Source of the DNA: Nitrospiraceae bacterium UBA6905
Lineage (GTDB): Bacteria; Nitrospirota; Thermodesulfovibrionia; Thermodesulfovibrionales; UBA6898
NCBI GenBank assembly: GCA_002451165.1
Contig: DKBH01000043.1
Span: forward strand, 1,159-8,012
Length of the DNA stretch: 6,854 nt
Reading direction: 5' to 3'
The position numbers and the translations under genes are program-made. Under the pieces are notes generated by a model. It did no database searches, had not been told where the DNA came from, and was given only the letters and a program-made list of their open reading frames with translations. Positions 1 to 6,197 of this stretch are shown piece by piece (position 1 is the first letter of the stretch; each line of letters begins with the position of its first letter).

Positions 1-2
1 CA

Positions 3-143
3 TTGTTGAACTGGCGTTGTAAATGTCGTGAAAAGATAATTATAAACGATGTACCACTGCTTGCCCGTGCCATCGTAAAAAGACCCCGAAATGAAAACGA
101 ACGAGGAGAGGCTTTCGCTAGCCGACTTCTTTCTCTCTGTTGA
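3..143 (+). CDS. Possible 3' end of an unidentified gene (edge fragment)
   Basis: One plus-strand frame is open from the window edge to a TGA at 141-143, giving 46 codons that end ...SRLLSLC and overlap the convergent ndk gene by 26 bp. I do not recognise the product. The opposite strand has a competing frame: an ATG at 71-73 (minus) opens 24 codons to the edge (MARASSGTSF...), 44 bp after the ndk stop, with only a weak GGGG-type ribosome site. Either, or neither, may be real. Nothing else is visible in 1-117, and I see no clear terminator after ndk. Confidence 0.22.
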   Translation: MLNWRCKCREKIIINDVPLLARAIVKRPRNENERGEAFASRLLSLC

Positions 144-861
144 TGAGATATTTTGCAGCAACTGATCCAAGGGAGCTGGCAGACTGAGGTCCTCGTTCAA
201 TAGCTCGGAGCGCATCAATATCTGTTTTCCACGCAATATCACCAGGAGAAAGAAGGCAGATGCTTTCCGGTTCGTGTTTCAGATAGAGATTGCCGTCCTT
301 AAAAAAATAGTGAAGATGGTTAGTCTCTACGGGATAAGCCCGCATGAAAGGAGGAATATCGGTCGGCGTGAACCATAATTTAATCTCCCGCTCAGCATCT
401 TCGTTTGTAGCAGACGCATGAATAAGATTGTCCATTCGCTCACCGATAATATTGCCATCGCTGTCTTTGAGTGCTACGAGCGTTCCCAGTGCACGGATGC
501 AGCCTGGATTCTTGTCGCGCGCGACGAGTGGGTTAGTCGGTCCACAGATATCCCTAATCTTCTTAACAGCATCTGTTCCTTGGTAAACAAGCGCTATCAC
601 TCTTCTTTTCCATGGCTCGTCAGGATAATGGAGTTTTCCCATGATATATTCCAGCAGTGAAGGAAAAAATATTTTTCCTTGATGTTCTGCATAATGCTCT
701 TCCGCGAGCATACGACCTACATAGACAATTTTTGCGCCTGCAAAGCGGAGTCCCGTATGAAATTCTGACAACAGGGAAAGAACGTATCCCGTCAGTGAAT
801 TCTTAAGTGCATCCGGCTTTATGAGTACAAGTGTCTGTTCAAATTCTTTCTTGATATCCAT
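118..861 (-). CDS. ndk: Nucleoside diphosphate kinase-domain protein, extended form
   Basis: The expected role is transfer of the ATP gamma-phosphate to NDPs through a phosphohistidine in the cytoplasm. The active-site set is visible: K15 in LVLIKPDAL, Y57, R103, T109 in GPTNP, R123 in PGCIR, N145 and the phospho-acceptor H148 in NLIHAS, then E159 in the AEREI helix before LWF. At 247 residues it is far longer than the usual ~140. There is a short insertion near residues 74-86, a ~14-residue insertion between TNP and NLIH, and an unfamiliar ~80-residue tail after LWF (166-247) rich in aromatics early on. The ATG at 859-861 is supported by AGGAG at 867-871. It follows mdh by 99 bp on the same strand, and I see no convincing terminator or separate promoter in 862-960, so co-transcription is plausible. 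The domain assignment is firm. That the extended protein is the cell's main NDK is inference. Confidence 0.85.
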   Translation of the reverse strand: MDIKKEFEQTLVLIKPDALKNSLTGYVLSLLSEFHTGLRFAGAKIVYVGRMLAEEHYAEHQGKIFFPSLLEYIMGKLHYPDEPWKRRVIALVYQGTDAVKKIRDICGPTNPLVARDKNPGCIRALGTLVALKDSDGNIIGERMDNLIHASATNEDAEREIKLWFTPTDIPPFMRAYPVETNHLHYFFKDGNLYLKHEPESICLLSPGDIAWKTDIDALRAIERGPQSASSLGSVAAKYLINREKEVG

Positions 862-960
862 ATAATCTCCTGTTCGTCAAACAACGGAATTGCTCATAAG
901 GGTGTGCGAATGTGGAATAAAAATGATTCCCGAAGCACGACCGAACATAGCAGTGAACTG

Positions 961-1890
961 TTATGTCGGTTTCAGTATATCAATCATCTTTCTTACTGCA
1001 GCCACTGATCCTTCGAACATTGTTTTTTCTTCTTCCGTGAGCTCCAAAGAAATAATCTTTTCTACACCGTTTCTTCCAAGGATAACGGGAACTCCGACAA
1101 ATATGCCCGAAATTCCATATTCACCCATAAGATACGCAGAGCAGGGCAACAATCTTTTTTCATCGAACAGAATAGCTTTCACCATCTGCACCGTAGCAGC
1201 AGCTGGCGCATAAAAAGCGCTACCGGTTTTTAGCAGGCCAACAATCTCTGCGCCGCCATTTCTGGTACTTTCTATGATGCGATTTATGGCATGCACATCG
1301 AGCAGCTGAGTTATGGCGATGCCTTTAACAGTCGTAAAACGAGGCATAGGAACCATTTGGTCTCCATGTCCTCCTAGCACCAATGCCTCAATATCCTGCG
1401 GAGAAACACCAAGTTCCAATGCAACAAATGTTCTGAATCTGGCGGAATCGAGTACGCCTCCCATGCCGATAATCCGTCTGTGGTCGAAACGGGAAACCTG
1501 CAATGCAGTGTAGGCCATGATATCCATGGGGTTAGTGACTATAATGATAATACTGTCTGGAGAATATCTGATAACGCCTTCGGTGACTTCTCTGATAACA
1601 TCTGCATTTGCATGCAATAAGTCATCCCTGCTCATTCCCGGCTTTCTCGGGAACCCTGCCGTGATGATGATAATATCTGAACCCGTCGTGTCGGCAAATG
1701 ATGCTGTCCCCATGACAGAAACGGGAGAGTTCCACAAGGGGCAAGCCTCCGTGATATCAAGGGCCTTTCCTTTTGCAATTCCCTCATGCACATCAAAGAG
1801 TACTACATCAGCAAAGCCATCCCGCGCAATAAGCTCGGCAGTCGTTGCACCGACATTTCCTGCTCCGATAATTGATATTTTCTTGTTCAC
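961..1890 (-). CDS. mdh: Malate dehydrogenase, LDH-like type
   Basis: NAD-dependent interconversion of malate and oxaloacetate in the TCA cycle or its reductive form; cytoplasmic. The 309 residues match the usual ~310. The Rossmann motif GAGNVG is at 9-14 and the acidic residue that selects NAD is D33 in LFDV. The substrate loop contains R82 and R88 (PRKPGMSR); arginine at 82 rather than glutamine indicates malate rather than lactate. N120 (VTNP), D148 and R151 (LDSARF), and catalytic H175 (GGHGDQMVP) complete the site. The start is GTG at 1888-1890. No in-frame alternative before the Rossmann strand would leave a full domain, and no Shine-Dalgarno precedes it, which fits the promoter lying only 9 bp upstream. 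It is divergent from ino1 and followed by the ndk-like gene. Confidence 0.96.
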   Translation of the reverse strand: MNKKISIIGAGNVGATTAELIARDGFADVVLFDVHEGIAKGKALDITEACPLWNSPVSVMGTASFADTTGSDIIIITAGFPRKPGMSRDDLLHANADVIREVTEGVIRYSPDSIIIIVTNPMDIMAYTALQVSRFDHRRIIGMGGVLDSARFRTFVALELGVSPQDIEALVLGGHGDQMVPMPRFTTVKGIAITQLLDVHAINRIIESTRNGGAEIVGLLKTGSAFYAPAAATVQMVKAILFDEKRLLPCSAYLMGEYGISGIFVGVPVILGRNGVEKIISLELTEEEKTMFEGSVAAVRKMIDILKPT

Positions 1891-1899
1891 GGGAAAGCT

Positions 1900-1928
1900 A
1901 TTATAGTTTAAAAATAGTGCAATGGCAA
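1900..1928 (-). promoter_or_regulatory. Sigma70-type promoter of mdh, probably leaderless
   Basis: On the minus strand, TTGCCA (1923-1928) and a perfect TATAAT (1900-1905) are separated by 17 bp. Only 9 bp lie between the -10 box and the mdh GTG, so initiation about 7 bp downstream would put the 5' end within 2-3 nt of the start codon. Confidence 0.75.
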
Positions 1929-1951
1929 GCAGAAACCCTGGATAAATATTC

Positions 1952-1979
1952 TTGACTTAACGATAAACTTTGATATATA
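1952..1979 (+). promoter_or_regulatory. Promoter of the ino1-phosphotransferase operon
   Basis: TTGACT (1952-1957), a 16-bp spacer and TATATA (1974-1979) with an extended -10 TG at 1971-1972. It is back to back with the mdh promoter: the two -35 boxes are 23 bp apart, leaving room for a shared regulator, though no operator is recognisable. The leader of about 40 nt contains GTTGCA (1984-1989), which can pair with TGCAAC (2017-2022) or, one base shorter, with GCAAC (2003-2007). Confidence 0.7.
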
Positions 1980-2009
1980 AAACGTTGCAGCCAATATCCG
2001 CAGCAACAA

Positions 2010-2016
2010 AGAGGAG
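2010..2016 (+). promoter_or_regulatory. Ribosome binding site deciding the ino1 start
   Basis: AGAGGAG lies 11 nt before the ATG at 2028. The GTG at 2016-2018 would extend the protein by four residues but overlaps this site, so ATG 2028 is the better start. Confidence 0.7.
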
Positions 2017-2027
2017 TGCAACATCTG

Positions 2028-3131
2028 ATGAAAGAGATTCGCATCGCCATCGTTGGCGTGGGTAATTGCGCCAGTTCATTGGTGCAAGGATTAGAATTCT
2101 ACGGACAATTGGAAACGCAAAAAAATCGCTTTGTTCCAGGCCTCATGCATTATCAACTCGGCGAATATCGTCCCGCTGATATTAGAGTTGTTGCGGCATT
2201 TGATATTGACAAGAGGAAGGTCGGAAAACCGCTGTATCAAGCAATTTTTAGCAAACCGAACTGCACAAAAGTTTTCCATGCCGTATCAAAAAAGATGTCT
2301 GTGACTGTTAGCATGGGGAACGTGCTCGATGGTGTATCCAAGCACATGGAGAACTATCCTGAGGAAAACAGATTCTCTGTGTCTGCAAGGAAACCGTGCA
2401 ATGTGGTGAAAGTTCTCAAAGAGTCAGGAGCTGAAATACTGATAAATTATCTGCCGGTGGGATCCGAAAGGGCTGTTGCTTATTATGCAGAAGCATGTCT
2501 CAAGGCAGGTGTAAGCCTCATAAACTGCGTTCCGGTATTTGTCGCCTCACAGAAAAAGTGGGCTGAAAGGTTCGAAAAAGAGGGTATCCCGATTGTCGGT
2601 GATGACGTTAAGAGTCAGATTGGGGCAACAATAATTCATCGATGCCTAACAAAACTTTTCGAAGACAGGGGAGTTACGATAGACCATGCCTATCAGCTAA
2701 ATGTCGGGGGGAATACCGATTTTCTGAACATGCTTAACAGGAAACGCCTTACTCTGAAAAAAATATCGAAGACTGAAGCCGTGCAGTCCCAGATGACTAT
2801 TCCTCTTTCATACGATCATATGCATATCGGCCCTTCCGATTACATTCCCTGGCTGCTGGACAATAAAGTCTGCTTTCTGAGGATCGAAGGGAAGGGCTTT
2901 GGAAATATGCCACTGCACCTTGAAATGAGGCTATCTGTCGAAGATTCGCCGAACAGTGCCGGCGTCGTTATAGACGCTATCCGTTGCTGCATGATTGCGA
3001 GAGACAGAAAGGTCGGAGGCGCACTGATATCTCCGTCAGCGTATTTCATGAAGCATCCGCCGAAGCAGTTTCCTGATGAAATGGCAAAGCAGATGGTGGA
3101 AGATTTTATCAGGGCAAAGAGAAACCGGTAG
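2028..3131 (+). CDS. ino1: Inositol-3-phosphate synthase (mycobacterial/archaeal type)
   Basis: Converts D-glucose 6-phosphate to 1L-myo-inositol 1-phosphate using bound NAD; first committed step of inositol lipid synthesis, cytoplasmic. From the ATG at 2028 it has 367 residues, typical of the short prokaryotic class. The Rossmann motif VGVGNCAS begins at residue 9. Family blocks follow in order: VPGLMHYQLG (36-45), LPVGSE (142-147), GDDVKSQIGAT (191-201), QLNVGGNTDFLNML (223-236), KKISKT (244-249), HIGPSDY (266-272), and SPNSAGVVIDAIR (308-320). The lysines in the DDVKSQ and KKISKT blocks are the expected catalytic-site residues. It resembles the Mycobacterium tuberculosis Ino1 sequence along its whole length. 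Its stop codon is 11 bp from the next gene, a lipid headgroup transferase, which supports phosphatidylinositol synthesis rather than a compatible-solute role. Confidence 0.95.
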   Translation: MKEIRIAIVGVGNCASSLVQGLEFYGQLETQKNRFVPGLMHYQLGEYRPADIRVVAAFDIDKRKVGKPLYQAIFSKPNCTKVFHAVSKKMSVTVSMGNVLDGVSKHMENYPEENRFSVSARKPCNVVKVLKESGAEILINYLPVGSERAVAYYAEACLKAGVSLINCVPVFVASQKKWAERFEKEGIPIVGDDVKSQIGATIIHRCLTKLFEDRGVTIDHAYQLNVGGNTDFLNMLNRKRLTLKKISKTEAVQSQMTIPLSYDHMHIGPSDYIPWLLDNKVCFLRIEGKGFGNMPLHLEMRLSVEDSPNSAGVVIDAIRCCMIARDRKVGGALISPSAYFMKHPPKQFPDEMAKQMVEDFIRAKRNR

Positions 3132-3142
3132 CGTATTTTTCA

Positions 3143-3709
3143 ATGCTGAGCAAGAAGCTTGGCCCATATCTGGAACGTCTACTTTTTCACCTCGCCGTTC
3201 ATGTGCCGTGCACTCCGAATATTATTACGCTTTCCGGCTTTGCCTTGACTATTATTGCCTGCCTGGTGCTGTCGGTTAGGCCAGAACTTGGTGGTGTTCT
3301 GATCCTATTGTCGGGTTTTTTCGACATGATGGACGGCGCCGTGGCACGTGCCAAAGGCATGGTCACATCATACGGAGCTTATCTTGATTCGCTCCTTGAC
3401 CGGTATGCAGATGCTGCAATGTTTCTTGCCGTCTGCTGGCATATGTCCTCACGGGAAAATTCTGCCGGGATTATATTATCTCTTGTATCCCTCGTAGGAT
3501 CATTTCTTATCAGTTACGCAAGGGCGAAGGCAGAAGCGCTCGGCGTATCATGCAGGATTGGCATTATGGAGAGGCCAGAGCGGATCATTCTTCTTGCGAT
3601 TGGGGCTGTAACGGGATACATAATACCTGTCCTATGGGTGATGAGCATCCTGACCCATATAACTGTCGCTCAAAGAATAGTGCATACACGGAGAGCGTTC
3701 AGAGGATAG
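3143..3709 (+). CDS. CDP-alcohol phosphatidyltransferase, probable phosphatidylinositol phosphate synthase
   Basis: An integral membrane enzyme of the CDP-alcohol phosphotransferase family: it displaces CMP from a CDP-activated lipid with an alcohol. The signature D-x2-D-G-x2-A-R-x8-G-x3-D-x3-D is complete: D61, D64, G65, A68, R69, G78, D82, D86; these aspartates bind metals and act in catalysis. Hydrophobic segments near residues 27-45, 49-60, 91-100, 107-125, 147-160 and 162-175 fit six membrane helices. A basic/acidic block near 140-148 (GIMERPER) resembles archaetidylinositol and phosphatidylinositol phosphate synthases. At 188 residues it has normal length. It sits 11 bp after ino1 with no good Shine-Dalgarno, so translation is probably coupled. 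Inositol 1-phosphate as acceptor is inferred from ino1. A phosphatidylglycerophosphate synthase (pgsA) is the main alternative. Confidence 0.85.
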   Translation: MLSKKLGPYLERLLFHLAVHVPCTPNIITLSGFALTIIACLVLSVRPELGGVLILLSGFFDMMDGAVARAKGMVTSYGAYLDSLLDRYADAAMFLAVCWHMSSRENSAGIILSLVSLVGSFLISYARAKAEALGVSCRIGIMERPERIILLAIGAVTGYIIPVLWVMSILTHITVAQRIVHTRRAFRG

Positions 3710-3713
3710 ACGA

Positions 3714-4241
3714 TTAGATCTCGATTCCAGTGCGAGCAGATATTCCTTTGTCAAAGGGGTGTTTTATGTTCTGCATATTAGTAACATAGTCAGCGAGGTT
3801 GATAATCCGCTCCGTAGCCCCCCGTCCGGTCAATACGATTTCTATATGTTCCGGCCTATCCGCAATAAAGGCGACTGCCTCATCTTCTGTAAGAACACGC
3901 TCGGACACAAGGCAGATGAATTCGTCAAGAATTACAAGATCAGGATGCTCCTCGGAAAATAATTTTTGGATCTGCCGGAGGGCCTTTATTACCTCTGCTT
4001 TAAGATGATCCCGGTTGATTTCAGGGTTAAAAAAAGGTGACTTTATGGTATCAAAAACAATAGTACTGATGCCCAACTGTTCAAGAACTGCAAGTTCTCC
4101 CGGAGAATCTTTTTCCTTAAAGAATTGGGCGAACAATATTTTTTTCCCTCTGCCCTTAGCCCGGATTGCCAGGCCGATAGCAGAAGTTGTTTTTCCTTTC
4201 CCTTCGCCGGTGTAAATATGCACAAGTCCTTTTCCAGTCAT
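3714..4241 (-). CDS. cobO: Cob(I)yrinic acid a,c-diamide adenosyltransferase (CobO/CobA/BtuR type)
   Basis: Transfers the adenosyl group of ATP to the cobalt of reduced corrinoids, giving adenosylcobalamin precursors in synthesis or salvage; cytoplasmic. The P-loop GEGKGKTT is at residues 12-19, the Walker-B-like segment DLVILDEF at 101-108, RPEHIEIVLTGRGA at 129-142, and the family C-terminus HPFDKGISARTGIE at 161-174. Its 175 residues are normal. The ATG at 4239-4241 has AGAAGG at 4247-4252, 5 nt upstream. It converges on the phosphotransferase gene with 4 bp between stop codons. Only 36 bp separate it from the upstream tRNA-Gly gene, with no terminator and no separate promoter visible, so it is probably transcribed with the tRNA. 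No other cobalamin genes lie nearby. Confidence 0.95.
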   Translation of the reverse strand: MTGKGLVHIYTGEGKGKTTSAIGLAIRAKGRGKKILFAQFFKEKDSPGELAVLEQLGISTIVFDTIKSPFFNPEINRDHLKAEVIKALRQIQKLFSEEHPDLVILDEFICLVSERVLTEDEAVAFIADRPEHIEIVLTGRGATERIINLADYVTNMQNIKHPFDKGISARTGIEI

Positions 4242-4277
4242 GATGGCCTTCTGATATATGTCCTCGGTGAGACAAAA

Positions 4278-4352
4278 TGGAGCGGGCGATGGGATTCGAA
4301 CCCACGACCTTCAGCTTGGGAAGCTAACACTCTACCACTGAGTTACGCCCGC
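4278..4352 (-). tRNA. tRNA-Gly (anticodon CCC)
   Basis: A full cloverleaf reads on the minus strand. The acceptor strands GCGGGCG (4352-4346) and CGCCCGC (4288-4282) pair perfectly. The D stem is ACTC/GAGT, the anticodon stem TTAGC/GCTGA has loop TTCCCAA, and the T arm is GTGGG-TTCGAAT-CCCAT. The anticodon CCC reads GGG glycine codons. The discriminator is T (4281) and CCA is encoded (4278-4280). Protein-like frames across this stretch are artefacts of the tRNA. Confidence 0.96.
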
Positions 4353-4361
4353 GAATATCAA

Positions 4362-4391
4362 TATATAAATCAGAATATTCGGAAATGTCAA
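4362..4391 (-). promoter_or_regulatory. Promoter of tRNA-Gly and probably cobO; -35 box at the IS481 end
   Basis: On the minus strand, a perfect TTGACA (4386-4391) is followed after 18 bp by TATATA (4362-4367), which ends 9 bp before the mature tRNA 5' end; the primary transcript would therefore have almost no 5' leader. The -35 hexamer coincides with the TGTCAA that I take as the IS481 terminus, so this looks like a hybrid promoter. Confidence 0.65.
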
Positions 4392-4424
4392 GATTACATT
4401 TGAAAACACCGTCAAGGAATATCA
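4386..4424. repeat. Putative IS481 terminal repeats
   Basis: Two copies of a GTCAAG-type motif start at 4387 and 4411, 24 bp apart. They probably serve as transposase binding sites at the element end; the assignment is by resemblance only. Confidence 0.45.
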
Positions 4425-4451
4425 CGAATGCACACCGTAAGCTCTCATAGA

Positions 4452-4468
4452 ATGAATCCCTGATTCAT
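4452..4468. repeat. Perfect 7-bp hairpin in the IS481 3' noncoding end
   Basis: ATGAATC (4452-4458) and GATTCAT (4462-4468) are exact inverted repeats around a 3-nt CCT loop. Neither strand has a following T tract, so it is not a canonical intrinsic terminator. It sits between the transposase stop and the element end. Confidence 0.6.
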
Positions 4469-4506
4469 AGATGGGGAAGGGTTTCTTCATGTGTAATAAG
4501 TTAGAC

Positions 4507-4795
4507 CTAAGCTGACACTTCTTTGCACGTTTTAATATGCCCTCGAAGAACCTCATAGGGGGCTTTTCCTTTAAGGCCTCCATGGGGCATATGGAAGTTA
4601 TAGTAACTCTCCCATTCTTCAAGTTTCTTATTTAAATCGACATCATCTGTGTAAGTCAACAACTGATAGAATTCTGTCTGATCTGTGGCGTGAGATCGCT
4701 CCACCTTTCCATTAAGCCGTGGGGTCCTCGGTTTTATATAGACATGGCTAATACCGATATCTGCAAGTTGCCAGTGGAATTGCGACTGGAACTCA
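4507..4795 (-). pseudogene. IS481-family transposase, 3' fragment
   Basis: This is the C-terminal part of the DDE (rve-fold) transposase: (G)SEFQSQFHW, then HVYIKPRTPRLNGKVERSH with the third catalytic residue E, and the tail EEWESYYNFHMPHGGLKGK..., ending ...KEVSA at a TAG (4507-4509). It continues in frame from the 5' fragment that ends near 6362-6367; the two are separated by the IS110/IS1111 element. Depending on the exact junction (4795 or 4800), the rejoined motif reads DNVHEF or DNGSEF. Longer frames running into the inserted element are fusion artefacts. Confidence 0.92.
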
Positions 4796-4804
4796 GAGCC
4801 ATAG

Positions 4805-4810
4805 TATATT
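4805..4810 (+). promoter_or_regulatory. -10 half of the circle-junction promoter
   Basis: TATATT. When the element ends join, it lies 18 bp after TTGACT at 6347-6352. In the integrated state it has no matching -35 box. Confidence 0.55.
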
Positions 4811-4818
4811 GGGAAGGG

Positions 4819-4842
4819 AGTCAGAGCCGGATACAGCATCCC
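4819..4842 (+). repeat. Left subterminal inverted repeat
   Basis: AGTCAG, 9 variable bases, then CAGCATCCC. It is the partner of the right repeat at 6322-6347, which read on the minus strand is AGTCAG, 10 bases, CAGCAATCCC. Confidence 0.6.
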
Positions 4843-4886
4843 ATACAATAGAATCACCACAATTCAACGATGGGAGGTATCCGACT

Positions 4887-6173
4887 ATGGCTCAATCTAT
4901 TAATAGCACAGGGGATCGGGTTTTGGTAGCAATCGATATTGCGAAAGCCTCAAACGATGTTTTGGTGCAGCTGCCGGACGGCAGAAAGAGGAAGTTCAAG
5001 GTGGCCAACAAGATCCGGGACTACCAAGACTTCGTCTCCTATTTGAAGGGACTGAAGGCTCCCTGTCTTATAGGATTCGAAGCTACAGGGAACTACCATC
5101 GCCCCCTTGCATACTATCTCGGCAAAGAAGGCTTTGCTCTCAGGCTCATCTCATCACTGGCAGCGGCAAAGACTCGGGAAGCACTGTATAACTCCTGGGA
5201 CAAGAATGATCCCAAGGATGCCCAAGTAATCCTGCATATGCTGAAGACCGGCTTAAGCCAAGTTTACTGCGACCCGCGGATTGACAGCGCCAATGAGCTC
5301 CAGGAACTATCGAAGACCTACTATCAGGTATCACTGCGTAAGGTAAGGGTTCAGCACAGTATCATGACCCATTATCTGCCCCTTTATTTCCCTGAGGCGC
5401 AGAAGTACTTTAACAGCACACGGGCAGAGTGGTTTTCCTCCTTCATGTGGAGATTCCCAGTCCCCGCTGCAGTCACGAAATACACCAGGGAAGAGTTCAT
5501 CGCTGCAGCATGGGACACCGCAGGCCGGAAGGTGAACAAGACGGCATGGCTTGCTGATTTTTATGACACAGCAACCCAGAGCATCGGACTTCCTGTTTCA
5601 GAGGACTCGGAGGCGGTCAGAATGTTTCGTCTGGTTCTCAGGGATCACCTTGATTTGTGCAACATGCGTCAGCAAATCGAACAACAAGCCGATCGCTATA
5701 TGGCAAACAATGAAGATTATCACCGTCTGCAGAGCATCCCCGGTATCGGACCCATTACGGCGCTGACAGTATTGGCGGAAACAGGTGATCTGCGACGATT
5801 CAGCCATTACAGGAAGTTCTTAAAATATTGCGGATTGGATCTCTCGACAGAGCAGCCCGGAAGATTCCGTGGGACTTCGAAGTTGTCCAAGCGCGGCAAC
5901 TGTCGTCTGAGGCTTGCCTTTTGGCTTGCGACTACTTCGGCCATACGTATGAGGGAAAACACCTTCAGGGCAAAATATGAACACTATATCCGGTCTAATC
6001 CTGACAATAAGGACCTGAAGCGTAAGGCCTATACGGCAGGAGCTGCAAAAATGGCACGTGTTGCCTATTCATTGATAAAGACCGGTACCGATTATCGCTG
6101 CTTCTATGAATCAGCGATACCAAGTGGAAAAATCCCTTCGCCAGGGGCCGTTGAGGCATTATTGACCTCGTAG
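4887..6173 (+). CDS. IS110-family recombinase (DEDD RuvC-like plus Tnp20 domains)
   Basis: A 428-residue serine/RuvC-like recombinase that in this family excises the element as a circle and inserts it under RNA guidance. The N-terminal DEDD domain shows D17 (VAIDIAK), E65 (GFEATGN), D108 and D111 (KNDPKDAQV). A helical linker follows. The C-terminal Tnp20 domain begins with the helix-hairpin-helix-like SIPGIGPITALTVLAE (283-298) and contains GTSKLSKRGN (329-338), where S334 (or S331) is the likely nucleophile. All key residues are present, so the enzyme may be active. The ATG at 4887 has GGGAGG (4872-4877) 9 nt upstream; longer upstream extensions run into the left-end repeats and are not expected. 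Transcription probably depends on the junction promoter formed in the circle. Confidence 0.95.
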   Translation: MAQSINSTGDRVLVAIDIAKASNDVLVQLPDGRKRKFKVANKIRDYQDFVSYLKGLKAPCLIGFEATGNYHRPLAYYLGKEGFALRLISSLAAAKTREALYNSWDKNDPKDAQVILHMLKTGLSQVYCDPRIDSANELQELSKTYYQVSLRKVRVQHSIMTHYLPLYFPEAQKYFNSTRAEWFSSFMWRFPVPAAVTKYTREEFIAAAWDTAGRKVNKTAWLADFYDTATQSIGLPVSEDSEAVRMFRLVLRDHLDLCNMRQQIEQQADRYMANNEDYHRLQSIPGIGPITALTVLAETGDLRRFSHYRKFLKYCGLDLSTEQPGRFRGTSKLSKRGNCRLRLAFWLATTSAIRMRENTFRAKYEHYIRSNPDNKDLKRKAYTAGAAKMARVAYSLIKTGTDYRCFYESAIPSGKIPSPGAVEALLTS

Positions 6174-6197
6174 ATAATGATCGGATCTTCCACTTGG
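6120..6197 (+). repeat. 10-bp inverted repeat spanning the recombinase 3' end and guide region
   Basis: CCAAGTGGAA (6120-6129, inside the coding sequence) is the exact reverse complement of TTCCACTTGG (6188-6197). The right arm overlaps the first bases of the putative target guide. It could fold the 3' end of the recombinase mRNA onto the RNA precursor. Confidence 0.5.

Larger units (their letters stand above)
4796..4893 (+). repeat. 10-bp inverted repeat enclosing the recombinase leader and start codon
   Basis: GAGCCATAGT (4796-4805) is the exact reverse complement of ACTATGGCTC (4884-4893), which contains the recombinase ATG. In an RNA that begins upstream of the element the two arms can pair and bury the start codon. 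Confidence 0.7.

Noticed and set aside
874..960. GGAAT/ATTCC inverted repeat between mdh and ndk as a terminator
   Set aside because: Five-bp AT-rich stem with no T run; insufficient.
1313..1906. Plus-strand open frames inside mdh (1313-1513, 1517-1906) and others opposite ino1 and ndk
   Set aside because: They lie antisense within genes whose own frames have complete family motifs; no ribosome sites or recognisable products.
3700..3740. Bidirectional terminator between the convergent phosphotransferase and cobO genes
   Set aside because: Only a weak CTCG/CGAG pairing is present, without T tracts; stops are 4 bp apart and no terminator is convincing.
4125..4403. Plus-strand open frame of 92 codons across 4282-4352 containing WDSNPRPSAWE
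   Set aside because: This peptide pattern is the well-known translation of a tRNA gene read antisense; the locus is a clear tRNA-Gly.
4422..4622. Minus-strand frame of 66 codons at the IS481 3' end
   Set aside because: It is out of frame with the conserved transposase tail, which is intact to 4507.
4507..4860. 117-codon gene starting inside the IS110/IS1111 left end
   Set aside because: The first ~20 codons are element DNA fused by chance to the transposase fragment; not a natural N-terminus.
6162..6190. Promoter for the candidate RNA at TTGACC (6162-6167)
   Set aside because: No acceptable -10 hexamer at 16-18 bp; the nearby GATAAT is only 5 bp away.
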